From assembly GCF_002005305.1 (NCBI RefSeq), contig NZ_CP014782.1, forward strand, positions 4,278,001-4,342,000: a stretch of 64,000 nucleotides of DNA, in the 5' to 3' direction. Origin of the DNA: Shewanella psychrophila. Its GTDB lineage: Bacteria > Pseudomonadota > Gammaproteobacteria > Enterobacterales > Shewanellaceae. The notes beneath the pieces are model-generated. The model was not told the origin of the DNA. It searched no databases and saw only the letters and a program-made list of their open reading frames with translations. Both the position numbers and the translations under genes were made by a program. Shown here one piece after another: positions 17,564 through 24,841 of this stretch; the first letter of the stretch is position 1, and the number at the start of each line of letters is the position of its first letter.

Positions 17564-19696
17564 ATGTCAGACCCATTAAGCTCAGTATCTAAATCTGGGG
17601 CGGCGCCGTCTAAAACACAAGTAGACAATAAACAAGCTCAAGCAACACAGGGCTCATCGCTCCCCCAGGCTTCAAATCAAGAAGTCCGAGATCCTAAAGC
17701 ACTCAACTCAGACCTACTGAAACTGAATACACTAAAACAAGAAGCACTAAGCCCAGAGGCACTAAACCGTGAGCCTCCAAAAATATCATCCACTACTCAA
17801 GCAAATGTAAAATTAACGACACCGACAGCAGAAGTACAAAGTCTAGCTCTTAAACCTGCCACAATACAATTTTCATCTAAAACGGATCAGCTCTCAATAG
17901 ATGGAAGCAGATATTTAGTCTCTTTTTCATCGATAACAAATAGACAAGTTGCCGCTGCCGCAACCAGTTACCAGCTAGTCGCCAGCCAACAAGTTTTAAA
18001 CTTAGCATCTGCAGTTACCACAAATACAGCCACGATTTCTGGCTCTATGGTTATCGATAGTAAACTAACGGCGAATCCAGAATATGGGCTTTCTCAGAAT
18101 AACATTAAAAGCATATTACTCGCTCTGGGAAAATCGGTTAGCACCCCCCTACCGGTAGCATTAAAGCAACGTTTGAATCAAGAAGGCATAGATCTCCAGC
18201 AGATGAAAGCCTTGAGCAGCAGACCTCAAGGCTATCCATTACCTATGACTCAGTTAAGTCATAACAAGCTTATATTTTCGAATGGTACCAGTGTGCCTCT
18301 CTCAAACATGACGTTATCTGAAGTTGCCAATAACGCTCAATTAAATCAAGCCAAACCCAAGCAGTTAAGTGTCATACCAAGCATTCATTTTCAAAACAAA
18401 CATTGGTTACTGAGACTCACCCCTGTCATCGATGAACTTCAAGTAAAATTAACCCCTGAAGTTTCGAACACTTCAATAACGCAAGGTAAAGGGGAGCAAA
18501 TAATGCTCGCCAAGCCTGAAATTGGCAATATCTATACTCAGCTGTTCAAAGTGTTAAGCCAAGCTCCAATGGACAATGTGCAAGGAGCCGGTAAGTCGGC
18601 ATTAACTACGGAGTTGCAAGCTGAGCTAAAGAGTAACCACTCGCAGACATTACCGATATCTAGCAGTAAAGAGCAGAAAACGGCGCAAGCCTCTGACGAG
18701 ACAACAAACAAACAACTAAGTAAAGAGGCAGGAAGAGTAGCCTTGAATAAAGCTATTCATAAAACTATAGACCTGAGCAGTCCAATTTCAGATCCCAGCC
18801 TAAAAACAGGTAAAGCAGAGACTAATACACTGTTGCAAAGCAAACAAAACACCATGATGGCGTCGATTCAGAAAACCTACGGAAAATTCAGCGACAAACT
18901 GGCAACACCTGAGCTTACAACTAATTCTGCAAATAGCTTATTAGCTAACTTAACCAAGCTCCTGCCGCAGCTGAGACCCTTATCCCTCAATGCCTTAGCT
19001 TTACCCAGTACCGTAAAAGATGAACTCACAGGAATAGCGAGTTTTCACATACCTGTAAATCCCCTATCTCTTTCTGCTAGCCCCTTGTCTCACATGAGTT
19101 CCATCGGCCTTCTTTTTCAATTACTCCTTGGGGTTAAGTCTAGTAATGCCTCTGGGAATACTGACAAACTCAGTGGGTCGGCACAGAAATATTTGCAGAA
19201 GCTACAAGCTCAATTCGGTGGAAGCTCCTCACTACTCAACTTATTAGACAAAGCTGGAACAACAGAGGCACTGGGTAAACTCTTCTCGAATTTAAGCCTT
19301 TATTCCCAGGCAAGTAGTGACACAAGTACTCAGGTAAATTGGTATTTCACCCTCCCCTATTCACTCAATCAACATCAAGAGGAGTTAGAAGGGCATTTTA
19401 GTAAAGACAAAGAAGATGACGATGAGCCTAAGATGAATACCTGGCGTCTTCAACTTAAATTCAACTTAACCAAGGGGCCATTATTAATACAAGCTCAGGT
19501 TACAGATAACAAAATAAGCATGACCTTCAATGGAAGTAACGGCACACTCTTAAAAAAGATAGATGCGCTATTACCACCATTAATGAATAAGTTATCTGAT
19601 ATTGGCTTCACGCCAGATAAGGTCGAGACTAAGCAGGCTAAAGTACCCGCAAGCTTGCTACCGGGTGAGCATTTTTTAGTTAAGATCAAAGCATAA
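17564..19696 (+). CDS. Second FliK-like protein (Flg_hook C-terminal domain)
   Basis: 710 residues from an ATG with GGGAG six bases upstream. Most of the protein is Ser/Gln/Thr/Lys-rich low complexity without a signal peptide, like the disordered N-region of hook-length rulers. The last 110 residues (WYFTLPYSLNQHQEELEGHF, WRLQLKFNLTKGPLLIQAQV, ISMTFNGSNGTLLKKIDALLPPLMNKL) resemble the FliK C-terminal domain that contacts FlhB, but lack the DPPELG motif of the main FliK at 39.4-41.0 kb. It is followed by a small FlhB C-domain homologue, a pairing that recurs in bacteria. I infer a role in export-substrate switching or a related secretion step. Functional proof is lacking, and it could act outside the flagellum. 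Confidence 0.65.
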   Translation: MSDPLSSVSKSGAAPSKTQVDNKQAQATQGSSLPQASNQEVRDPKALNSDLLKLNTLKQEALSPEALNREPPKISSTTQANVKLTTPTAEVQSLALKPATIQFSSKTDQLSIDGSRYLVSFSSITNRQVAAAATSYQLVASQQVLNLASAVTTNTATISGSMVIDSKLTANPEYGLSQNNIKSILLALGKSVSTPLPVALKQRLNQEGIDLQQMKALSSRPQGYPLPMTQLSHNKLIFSNGTSVPLSNMTLSEVANNAQLNQAKPKQLSVIPSIHFQNKHWLLRLTPVIDELQVKLTPEVSNTSITQGKGEQIMLAKPEIGNIYTQLFKVLSQAPMDNVQGAGKSALTTELQAELKSNHSQTLPISSSKEQKTAQASDETTNKQLSKEAGRVALNKAIHKTIDLSSPISDPSLKTGKAETNTLLQSKQNTMMASIQKTYGKFSDKLATPELTTNSANSLLANLTKLLPQLRPLSLNALALPSTVKDELTGIASFHIPVNPLSLSASPLSHMSSIGLLFQLLLGVKSSNASGNTDKLSGSAQKYLQKLQAQFGGSSSLLNLLDKAGTTEALGKLFSNLSLYSQASSDTSTQVNWYFTLPYSLNQHQEELEGHFSKDKEDDDEPKMNTWRLQLKFNLTKGPLLIQAQVTDNKISMTFNGSNGTLLKKIDALLPPLMNKLSDIGFTPDKVETKQAKVPASLLPGEHFLVKIKA

Positions 19697-19764
19697 TGAA
19701 CAGATATCACTGCGCTCCCGGCCAAAGCTGGGTCGACATTGGACATATGTATTGGATGATAAAT

Positions 19765-19789
19765 TTGTAGGAGCGGCTTCAGCCGCGAT
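19765..19789 (+). repeat. TAGGAG-GGCTTTAGCC palindrome (copy 6)
   Basis: TGTAGGAGCGGCTTCAGCCG followed by CGAT; between the FliK-like gene and the FlhB C-domain gene. Confidence 0.62.
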
Positions 19790-19838
19790 ATTTTGAAAAC
19801 GATATTAAGCAGATAATGAAACTGGAATCGAAATAGAA

Positions 19839-20183
19839 ATGAATGACGATAATGAAAAACAACTAGAGAATAGTGCAGCTCAAGCCAAAAATGAACAAGA
19901 AGCAGTAGCTTTGAGTTATGACGGCCAGAAAGCTCCTGTGATCACCGCCACAGGTAAGGGAGCTGTCGCCGATGAGATAATTGCACTAGCCAAAGAAGCT
20001 GGCGTACATATCCATAAAGATGCGCATTTGAGCGATTTTTTACAGCGCTTGGAACTCGGCGAAGAGATCCCTAAAGAACTATATCTTCTAATCGCCGAAC
20101 TGATCGCATTTGCATATACATTGGATGGTAAATTTCCCGAGCAATGGAACAACATGCATCAGAAGATTGTGGAAGAGGTTTAA
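19839..20183 (+). CDS. FlhB C-terminal-domain homologue (FlhX-like, EscU/YscU/HrcU family)
   Basis: 114 residues. The region from about residue 30 (APVITATGKGAVADEIIALAKEAGVHIHKD...LSDFLQRLELGEEIPKELYLLIAELIAFAY) matches the cytoplasmic C-domain of FlhB. It has no membrane helices and no NPTH autocleavage motif. Such stand-alone proteins can partly replace the cleaved FlhB C-domain in export switching. The first 30 residues are hydrophilic. It lies 142 bp after the FliK-like gene, with a palindrome between them, in the same direction. The ribosome-binding site is weak. It ends in a convergent arrangement with the DUF2802 gene. Confidence 0.8.
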   Translation: MNDDNEKQLENSAAQAKNEQEAVALSYDGQKAPVITATGKGAVADEIIALAKEAGVHIHKDAHLSDFLQRLELGEEIPKELYLLIAELIAFAYTLDGKFPEQWNNMHQKIVEEV

Positions 20184-20187
20184 AAAA

Positions 20188-20213
20188 GTTCCTAGGTTCT
20201 AGATCCTAGGAAC
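20188..20213. terminator. Bidirectional hairpin GTTCCTAGG / CCTAGGAAC
   Basis: Perfect 9-bp inverted repeat with an 8-base loop between two convergent genes. A run of six A lies just before it on the plus strand, which becomes a T-tract for the minus-strand genes. Probably the terminator of the chemotaxis operon. Confidence 0.6.
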
Positions 20214-20226
20214 CAAGAACTTATTA

Positions 20227-20631
20227 TTACCCTTTTCCATGTAATCGAATGATAAGCTCAGCTTCTGCTTTGGGCAGCTCACATTCTTGAATCAATTCAT
20301 CGATGCTGGCACCTAAATCAACCATCTTCATCGCTCTTGAATAGAGTCTAGCCTGAGGGTCTTGTTGATTCACCTCATCAAGCCTAGCATCTTGTTTAGA
20401 TGTGCGTTTTTCAAGCTCTAACATTCGACGCCCAACACCGATTGTGCCACTTCTTAACTCTTGTAATTCACGTTTGACGGTTTCACGCTGACGATCACTT
20501 TCTTTTATAAGCAAGGTCAAAGCTTCAACTTTTACACGCAACTTAGTGGTTTGCTTTTGCTGATACAAAACAAGGCCAAGGCAAGCGATTACGTATACTA
20601 AAGCCGCAATTAAAATTCCATCACTGATCAT
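20227..20631 (-). CDS. DUF2802 family membrane-anchored protein of chemotaxis loci
   Basis: 134 residues: an N-terminal membrane helix (about 5-24, LIAALVYVIACLGLVLY), then a coiled coil of about 70 residues (KLRVKVEALTLLIKESDRQRETVKRELQEL), then a short C-terminal helical module (RAMKMVDLGASIDELIQECELPKAEAELIIRLHG). This is the DUF2802 layout, regularly encoded beside cheW at the end of flagellar-chemotaxis operons of Vibrio, Pseudomonas and Shewanella. Function is unknown; the end module looks like a small DNA- or protein-binding helix-turn-helix. The gene is 92 bp downstream of cheW, with a small 7-bp tandem repeat in the gap. Confidence 0.8.
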   Translation of the reverse strand: MISDGILIAALVYVIACLGLVLYQQKQTTKLRVKVEALTLLIKESDRQRETVKRELQELRSGTIGVGRRMLELEKRTSKQDARLDEVNQQDPQARLYSRAMKMVDLGASIDELIQECELPKAEAELIIRLHGKG

Positions 20632-20676
20632 GTACGAGACTCTTAAATGAAGGTAGGAGGTTCCTAATTCCCAGAA

Positions 20677-20711
20677 ATTAGGAATTAGGAATTAGGAATT
20701 AGGAATTAGGA
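20677..20711. repeat. Five tandem copies of ATTAGGA
   Basis: Perfect 7-bp unit repeated five times between cheW and the DUF2802 gene, preceded by the inverted TTCCTAATTCC, so it can also fold as a hairpin. Confidence 0.85.
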
Positions 20712-20723
20712 AGATAATAGAGC

Positions 20724-21215
20724 TTAAACTTGTGACACTTCCATCCACTCTTCATCTGATAGCAGTTTGTCGAGATCAACCAGAATGAGTAATTCATTAT
20801 CTCGGTTACTCACGCCTTGTATAAACTTAGCACTCTCTTCTGTTCCGACATTTGGAGCACTATCTATTTCAGAGCCGCGTAAATAAACTACTTCTGCCAC
20901 ACTGTCGACTAGAATACCGATAACTTGTTTCTCGGCTTCAATGATCACGATTCGGGTAGAATCATCAACATCGGACGAAGCCAATCCAAAACGTGAACGG
21001 GTATCGATCACTGTGACGACATTACCTCTAAGGTTGATGATACCAAGTACATAATGAGGCGCTCCAGGAACAGGTGCAATCTCGGTATATCTCAACACTT
21101 CCTGAACCTGCATCACATTGATACCGTATGTCTCGTTATCGAGTCTAAAGGTTACCCACTGCAACACTTCGTCATCTTTATTTACTGCTATTGCTACACT
21201 ATTTGCGTCTGACAT
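20724..21215 (-). CDS. cheW: Chemotaxis coupling protein CheW
   Basis: 163 residues from the ATG at 21215, which has GAGG five bases upstream; a TTG 15 bases earlier is less likely. It couples receptors to CheA in the cytoplasmic array. The CheW beta-barrel is complete: VLQWVTFRLDNETYGINVMQVQEVLRY, PHYVLGIINLRGNVVTVIDTRSRFGL and VGILVDSVAEVVYL. The RGNVVTVID motif for receptor contact is conserved. It starts 7 bp after the parP stop, so it is cotranscribed. It matches the single-domain CheW that follows parP in the Vibrio cluster. Confidence 0.95.
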   Translation of the reverse strand: MSDANSVAIAVNKDDEVLQWVTFRLDNETYGINVMQVQEVLRYTEIAPVPGAPHYVLGIINLRGNVVTVIDTRSRFGLASSDVDDSTRIVIIEAEKQVIGILVDSVAEVVYLRGSEIDSAPNVGTEESAKFIQGVSNRDNELLILVDLDKLLSDEEWMEVSQV

Positions 21216-21222
21216 ATCTACC

Positions 21223-22224
21223 TCAACCAACAGGGTCTTGACTACTTAAACCTGAATTTAATAATTCTATAAGTGCATGTACATGTAAAATGCCACACAT
21301 CTGCTCTCTTACCACTCCAGCCAACCAAGGGCGCTTACCCGCATTACTTCGCCAATTGACCGCTGATTTGTTAATTTTTACCGCATTGACCAAGGATTCA
21401 CAAGTCAATCCCCAGTTACTGTCTTCTAATAATACAACATATTGATAATTTACGGTTTCAGCTAATGCACTATCATACTTTTCCGGCATTACCCAGGCAC
21501 AAGTATCGACGACATTCAGCTGTGACCCTCGGTGAGCTTGAACACCTTTATACCAATCGGGTCGACCCATAATATGATTGACCCGCTCTAGCTTTACAAT
21601 TCCACCTAAACTAACCAAGGGCACAGCTAATGTTAATCCAGCTACTTTAAAGAATAGTACCTGAAACTCATCATCGAGGGTTTCCAGCAGATCTTTTGTT
21701 ACTTTAGGCGGTATCACTGCCACCATCTGCTGAATATCTACTTCCTGATTAATCTGAGACGCTATTTTAGTCTCTGGTTTAGAGACTGTTTTAGAGACTG
21801 TTTTAATCTCAGCTTTAACTTTGGGTTCAACTTGTGCTTTAACTTTTACTGAAACTGGTGCTTTAACTTTAGTCTTAAAAACAGGCGCCAGTAACTGCTC
21901 CAAGGCCTGTTTATCAAGCTGTGGCTCAATATCTTTCAGCTTATGCTGAGTTAATATTGACACTGTACCACTCGATTCTGCGACTGGAGCTATGCTAGGA
22001 ACAAGCTCTTCTTGGCGAAGATCATTCATTCGCTCTTTACTAAGTTGCCTTGTTTCCTTGGTATTAACTTTACCTTGCCGAGCAGAAACCGAGACAGATT
22101 TGACTTCGGTGTCATTGGAGACAAGCTTTGCGATAACCCCTTGTTCACTCTCAACTTGCTCTTCAACTTCTGCGAGCAAAATATTGAAATAATCGGATAC
22201 GGCTTCATCAACTAAGCTTGACAT
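21223..22224 (-). CDS. parP: ParP: CheW-like polar array organiser
   Basis: 333 residues from the ATG at 22224. Residues up to about 190 are variable and low in complexity, with a Lys/Val-rich part (KVKAQVEPKVKAEIKTVSK). The last 140 form a CheW-like (AIF) domain: EFQVLFFKVAGLTLAVPLVSLGG, GRPDWYKGVQAHRGSQLNVVD, ACGILHVHAL-like end. ParP proteins of Vibrio and Shewanella join CheA and receptors and hold ParC at the pole. Its position between the ParA-like gene and cheW equals VC2060 in V. cholerae. It overlaps parC by 17 bp. The identification rests on order and architecture; older annotations would call it a second CheW. Confidence 0.82.
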   Translation of the reverse strand: MSSLVDEAVSDYFNILLAEVEEQVESEQGVIAKLVSNDTEVKSVSVSARQGKVNTKETRQLSKERMNDLRQEELVPSIAPVAESSGTVSILTQHKLKDIEPQLDKQALEQLLAPVFKTKVKAPVSVKVKAQVEPKVKAEIKTVSKTVSKPETKIASQINQEVDIQQMVAVIPPKVTKDLLETLDDEFQVLFFKVAGLTLAVPLVSLGGIVKLERVNHIMGRPDWYKGVQAHRGSQLNVVDTCAWVMPEKYDSALAETVNYQYVVLLEDSNWGLTCESLVNAVKINKSAVNWRSNAGKRPWLAGVVREQMCGILHVHALIELLNSGLSSQDPVG

Positions 22225-22999
22225 GAGATAACGCCCCAGCAAGCAGATAGTCGAGTAACCTTTCATACGCTTTTACGCCACGGCTATGGGCAGCGTAATG
22301 TGATGCAGGAAGATGGGCCAAACTGGCATCCCTAAATTTAGTATCTATTGGAACAACATCCGGCCATAAGTGTTCACCATACTCTTCACCTAAATGTTGA
22401 AGCGCCGAAGAGGAAGCTCTGGTACGTCTATCGTACATGGTCGGGACTACGGTAAAACTGTATTTGGTTTTCTTAGAACGTCCCATCAAGAGCATGGTTT
22501 TTATCATGCGATCCAGTCCCTTGATAGCAAGAAACTCAGTCTGTACCGGGACAATAATATGTTCACTTGCCGCGAGAGCATTGACCATTAACACCCCTAA
22601 TACAGGGGGGCAATCGATCAAGGCAATGTCATAATCTTCTTTTACCAGATCTAAGGTTTTCTTTAAGATGAGTCCCATACCTTCCTGGTGCCCGAGGGAA
22701 CGGTCTAATGTCGCTAACGCCATGGTTGACGGAAGGAGTTCGATCCCTTCAACGGCAGTGGAGACAATATGTTTTTTTACTAACTCTGCACTTAACTCTT
22801 TATGGGCTAAGAAGACATTATAGAGAGAACCGAGTACTTCCTCAGAATCAATGCCTAAGTAATAACCCAATGAAGCATGAGGATCGGTATCTATCATCAA
22901 CACGCGTTTGCCACGCTTGGCGAGAGAACCGGCCAGACTTGCAACCGTAGTCGTTTTACCAACCCCACCCTTTTGGTTTGCTATTGTCCAGACTTTCAA
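22208..22999 (-). CDS. parC: ParC: ParA/MinD-like ATPase for polar chemotaxis arrays
   Basis: 263 residues. Deviant Walker A KGGVGKTTT is at about 10-18 and Walker B IDTDPHASLG near 37; the second switch reads ALIDCPPVLG. This is the ParA-like ATPase that places chemotaxis arrays at the flagellated pole via HubP and ParP. There is no partner parB and no parS site nearby, which argues against plasmid partitioning. It shares 17 bp with parP and lies 33 bp after the membrane-protein gene. It is distinct from FlhG (28.9 kb), the other MinD-type ATPase of the locus, which controls flagellar number. Confidence 0.88.
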   Translation of the reverse strand: MKVWTIANQKGGVGKTTTVASLAGSLAKRGKRVLMIDTDPHASLGYYLGIDSEEVLGSLYNVFLAHKELSAELVKKHIVSTAVEGIELLPSTMALATLDRSLGHQEGMGLILKKTLDLVKEDYDIALIDCPPVLGVLMVNALAASEHIIVPVQTEFLAIKGLDRMIKTMLLMGRSKKTKYSFTVVPTMYDRRTRASSSALQHLGEEYGEHLWPDVVPIDTKFRDASLAHLPASHYAAHSRGVKAYERLLDYLLAGALSHVKLS

Positions 23000-23032
23000 A
23001 AAGATCCCCTAACAGTTACTGATAACGACATT

Positions 23033-23704
23033 CTAGTTATTCTCTCGCGTCGTCACTCTAATGCCGCCATGAGGTAGACTGATAACCTTAACTCCATCTT
23101 CATCGACTGATAGTGTCGACCCTTTGGGCAAAGTTTCGGCAAGATTCGATAACGTCTCACTGGGCTCATCTAAGCTTAAATCATTCGCGATCAAACTAAT
23201 AGCCTGTTCGTCTTGCTCATGTAGATGCTTGTGAGTCCCATCACCTGATTTAGCTCTCTGCTCCAAAAACACAGACTCCGAAGGCATTTGTTCTAAAGGC
23301 CTCAGCGCCGAAGGCACTTGCTCCAATGATTTTGACGCTGACAACTGAGTATTGTCATCAGATCCTAACGCGAGTGGGGAGGCGACTGGACTATTCACTT
23401 GGGCGTTTGTGCTGTTAACGCCAGGACCCACTTCCAATGTCACTTTTTCACCTTGCTTGACCTGAGAAAGTAGTGCCTGAGTCGCTTCCGGGTGCTGCGC
23501 CATCCAACTTGCAAGGGCTTGTGCTTGCTCATCGGGGACCATAAGTAGCACCTGACTTTGTTGTAAACGCTCAATTTCTAATAATAAAAGTTCATTCTTA
23601 TGGCGAATGTCCAGATAAAGTGAACTTGAAATAAACACACCGATTGTAAGCAAAGAAATAATCAAAACAGAGGAAGTGCTTAACTTCCTCTGTGACTTAG
23701 CCAT
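23033..23704 (-). CDS. Unknown single-pass membrane protein of the che operon
   Basis: 223 residues. After a short basic N-terminus (MAKSQRKLSTSS) comes one membrane helix (about 13-32), then a coiled stretch (KNELLLLEIERLQQSQVLLMV), a short conserved-looking segment (EQAQALASWMAQHPEATQALLSQ) and a long Ser/Glu/Leu-rich disordered tail ending VKVISLPHGGIRVTTRENN. I do not recognise a domain. It overlaps cheB by 8 bp and precedes parC by 33 bp, so it is made with the chemotaxis proteins. The Vibrio cluster has no gene here. A role linking arrays to the membrane or pole is possible but only inferred from position. Confidence 0.7.
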   Translation of the reverse strand: MAKSQRKLSTSSVLIISLLTIGVFISSSLYLDIRHKNELLLLEIERLQQSQVLLMVPDEQAQALASWMAQHPEATQALLSQVKQGEKVTLEVGPGVNSTNAQVNSPVASPLALGSDDNTQLSASKSLEQVPSALRPLEQMPSESVFLEQRAKSGDGTHKHLHEQDEQAISLIANDLSLDEPSETLSNLAETLPKGSTLSVDEDGVKVISLPHGGIRVTTRENN

Positions 23705-24815
23705 TACCGGACTCTCGAAGAATTGAATCAGCCATATCTTCTAGACCAATCGACTGAGTAGACAGGCCCGCCGCTGTAACCGCTTGTGGCATACCATAGA
23801 CCACGCAGCTCGCCTCATCTTGAGCCCAGATAGTTGCACCTGCGCTCTTGAGCATACGAGCACCTTCTCTGCCGTCGGCACCCATGCCTGTTAACACCAC
23901 GGCTAACGTGTCTCGACCGGCAATTTTTGATGCTGAGGCAAAAGTAATATCAACACTCGGCTTATAATTCATATCGGCACTGCCAGCGAGCACTTTAAGC
24001 CTGCCATGAGCGCCCCCTCTTTCTAACATCATCTGCATGCCGCCAGGTGCAAGATAAGCCGTACCAGGTTTCAATTGATCTCCCGATTGCGCTTCTTTTA
24101 CTTCAATCTGACATAAGCCGTTCAATCTACTAGCGAATGCAGGGGTAAATGCTGCCGGCATATGCTGGATCAGCAAGATGGGATGAGGATAGTTAGCCGG
24201 TAATTTAGTCAAAATTTTCTGCAAAGCAACTGGGCCACCTGTCGAAGTGCCTATCAGTAACAGTTTATATTTCTTACCCGATGCACGTACAAGAGCAGAA
24301 CCTCTTAGGTTTGTTGTATCTCTGACGCTTCTAGGGGATGAAGACACACCAGTAGTCAACTTAGCTTTCGTGCTAGAAGAACTCGGTGCACTTGAGCGTG
24401 CTATCGGTTTGTATAAACGCCGACGACCTAAGGCTTTAATTCGTTGCTGCAGTAATACAATTGCATCATCTTTATTGGTCGCGATATCTTCGAAACGTTT
24501 AGGCAAGAAATCTAATGCCCCGGCTTCTAAGGCATCTAGGGTCGCTTTCGCGCCATCATGGGTTAACGATGAAAACATCAGAATTGGCGTCGGTGTCTTG
24601 GCCATTATCTCACGTACTGCGGTGATTCCATCCATGACGGGCATCTCTATATCCATAGTGATGACTTGAGGCTTAAGCTCTGCAGCTAACTTAACAGCCT
24701 CGGCGCCGTTCACTGCGGTACCTATCACCTCTAAATCAGGATCTTTAGTCACTATTTCACTGACTCTTCGACGAAAAAAACTAGAGTCGTCGACTACGAG
24801 AACTTTAATGCCCAT
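23697..24815 (-). CDS. cheB: Chemotaxis response regulator protein-glutamate methylesterase CheB
   Basis: 372 residues. The receiver (1-120) has VVDDSS, phospho-acceptor Asp55 (VITMDIEMP) and the LPKRF Lys. A Ser/Ala/Arg linker of about 45 residues follows, then the methylesterase domain with the Ser-His-Asp triad: IGTSTGGP, IQHMP and VLTGMGADGREG. It removes methyl groups from receptor glutamates and deamidates glutamines for adaptation. It is 26 bp after cheA and overlaps the next gene by 8 bp. No cheR is present in the window; in Shewanella it usually lies with the flgA-side genes. Confidence 0.97.
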   Translation of the reverse strand: MGIKVLVVDDSSFFRRRVSEIVTKDPDLEVIGTAVNGAEAVKLAAELKPQVITMDIEMPVMDGITAVREIMAKTPTPILMFSSLTHDGAKATLDALEAGALDFLPKRFEDIATNKDDAIVLLQQRIKALGRRRLYKPIARSSAPSSSSTKAKLTTGVSSSPRSVRDTTNLRGSALVRASGKKYKLLLIGTSTGGPVALQKILTKLPANYPHPILLIQHMPAAFTPAFASRLNGLCQIEVKEAQSGDQLKPGTAYLAPGGMQMMLERGGAHGRLKVLAGSADMNYKPSVDITFASASKIAGRDTLAVVLTGMGADGREGARMLKSAGATIWAQDEASCVVYGMPQAVTAAGLSTQSIGLEDMADSILRESGNG

Positions 24816-24841
24816 TCCAATTCCTATACCGCTTATTTTAT

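Noticed and set aside
22208..22999. ParA as part of a plasmid or genomic-island partition system
   Set aside because: No parB or parS nearby and it sits inside the chemotaxis operon, which identifies it as ParC.
24247..24669. 140-codon open frame antisense to cheB
   Set aside because: Shadow of the cheB linker and receiver; no family features.
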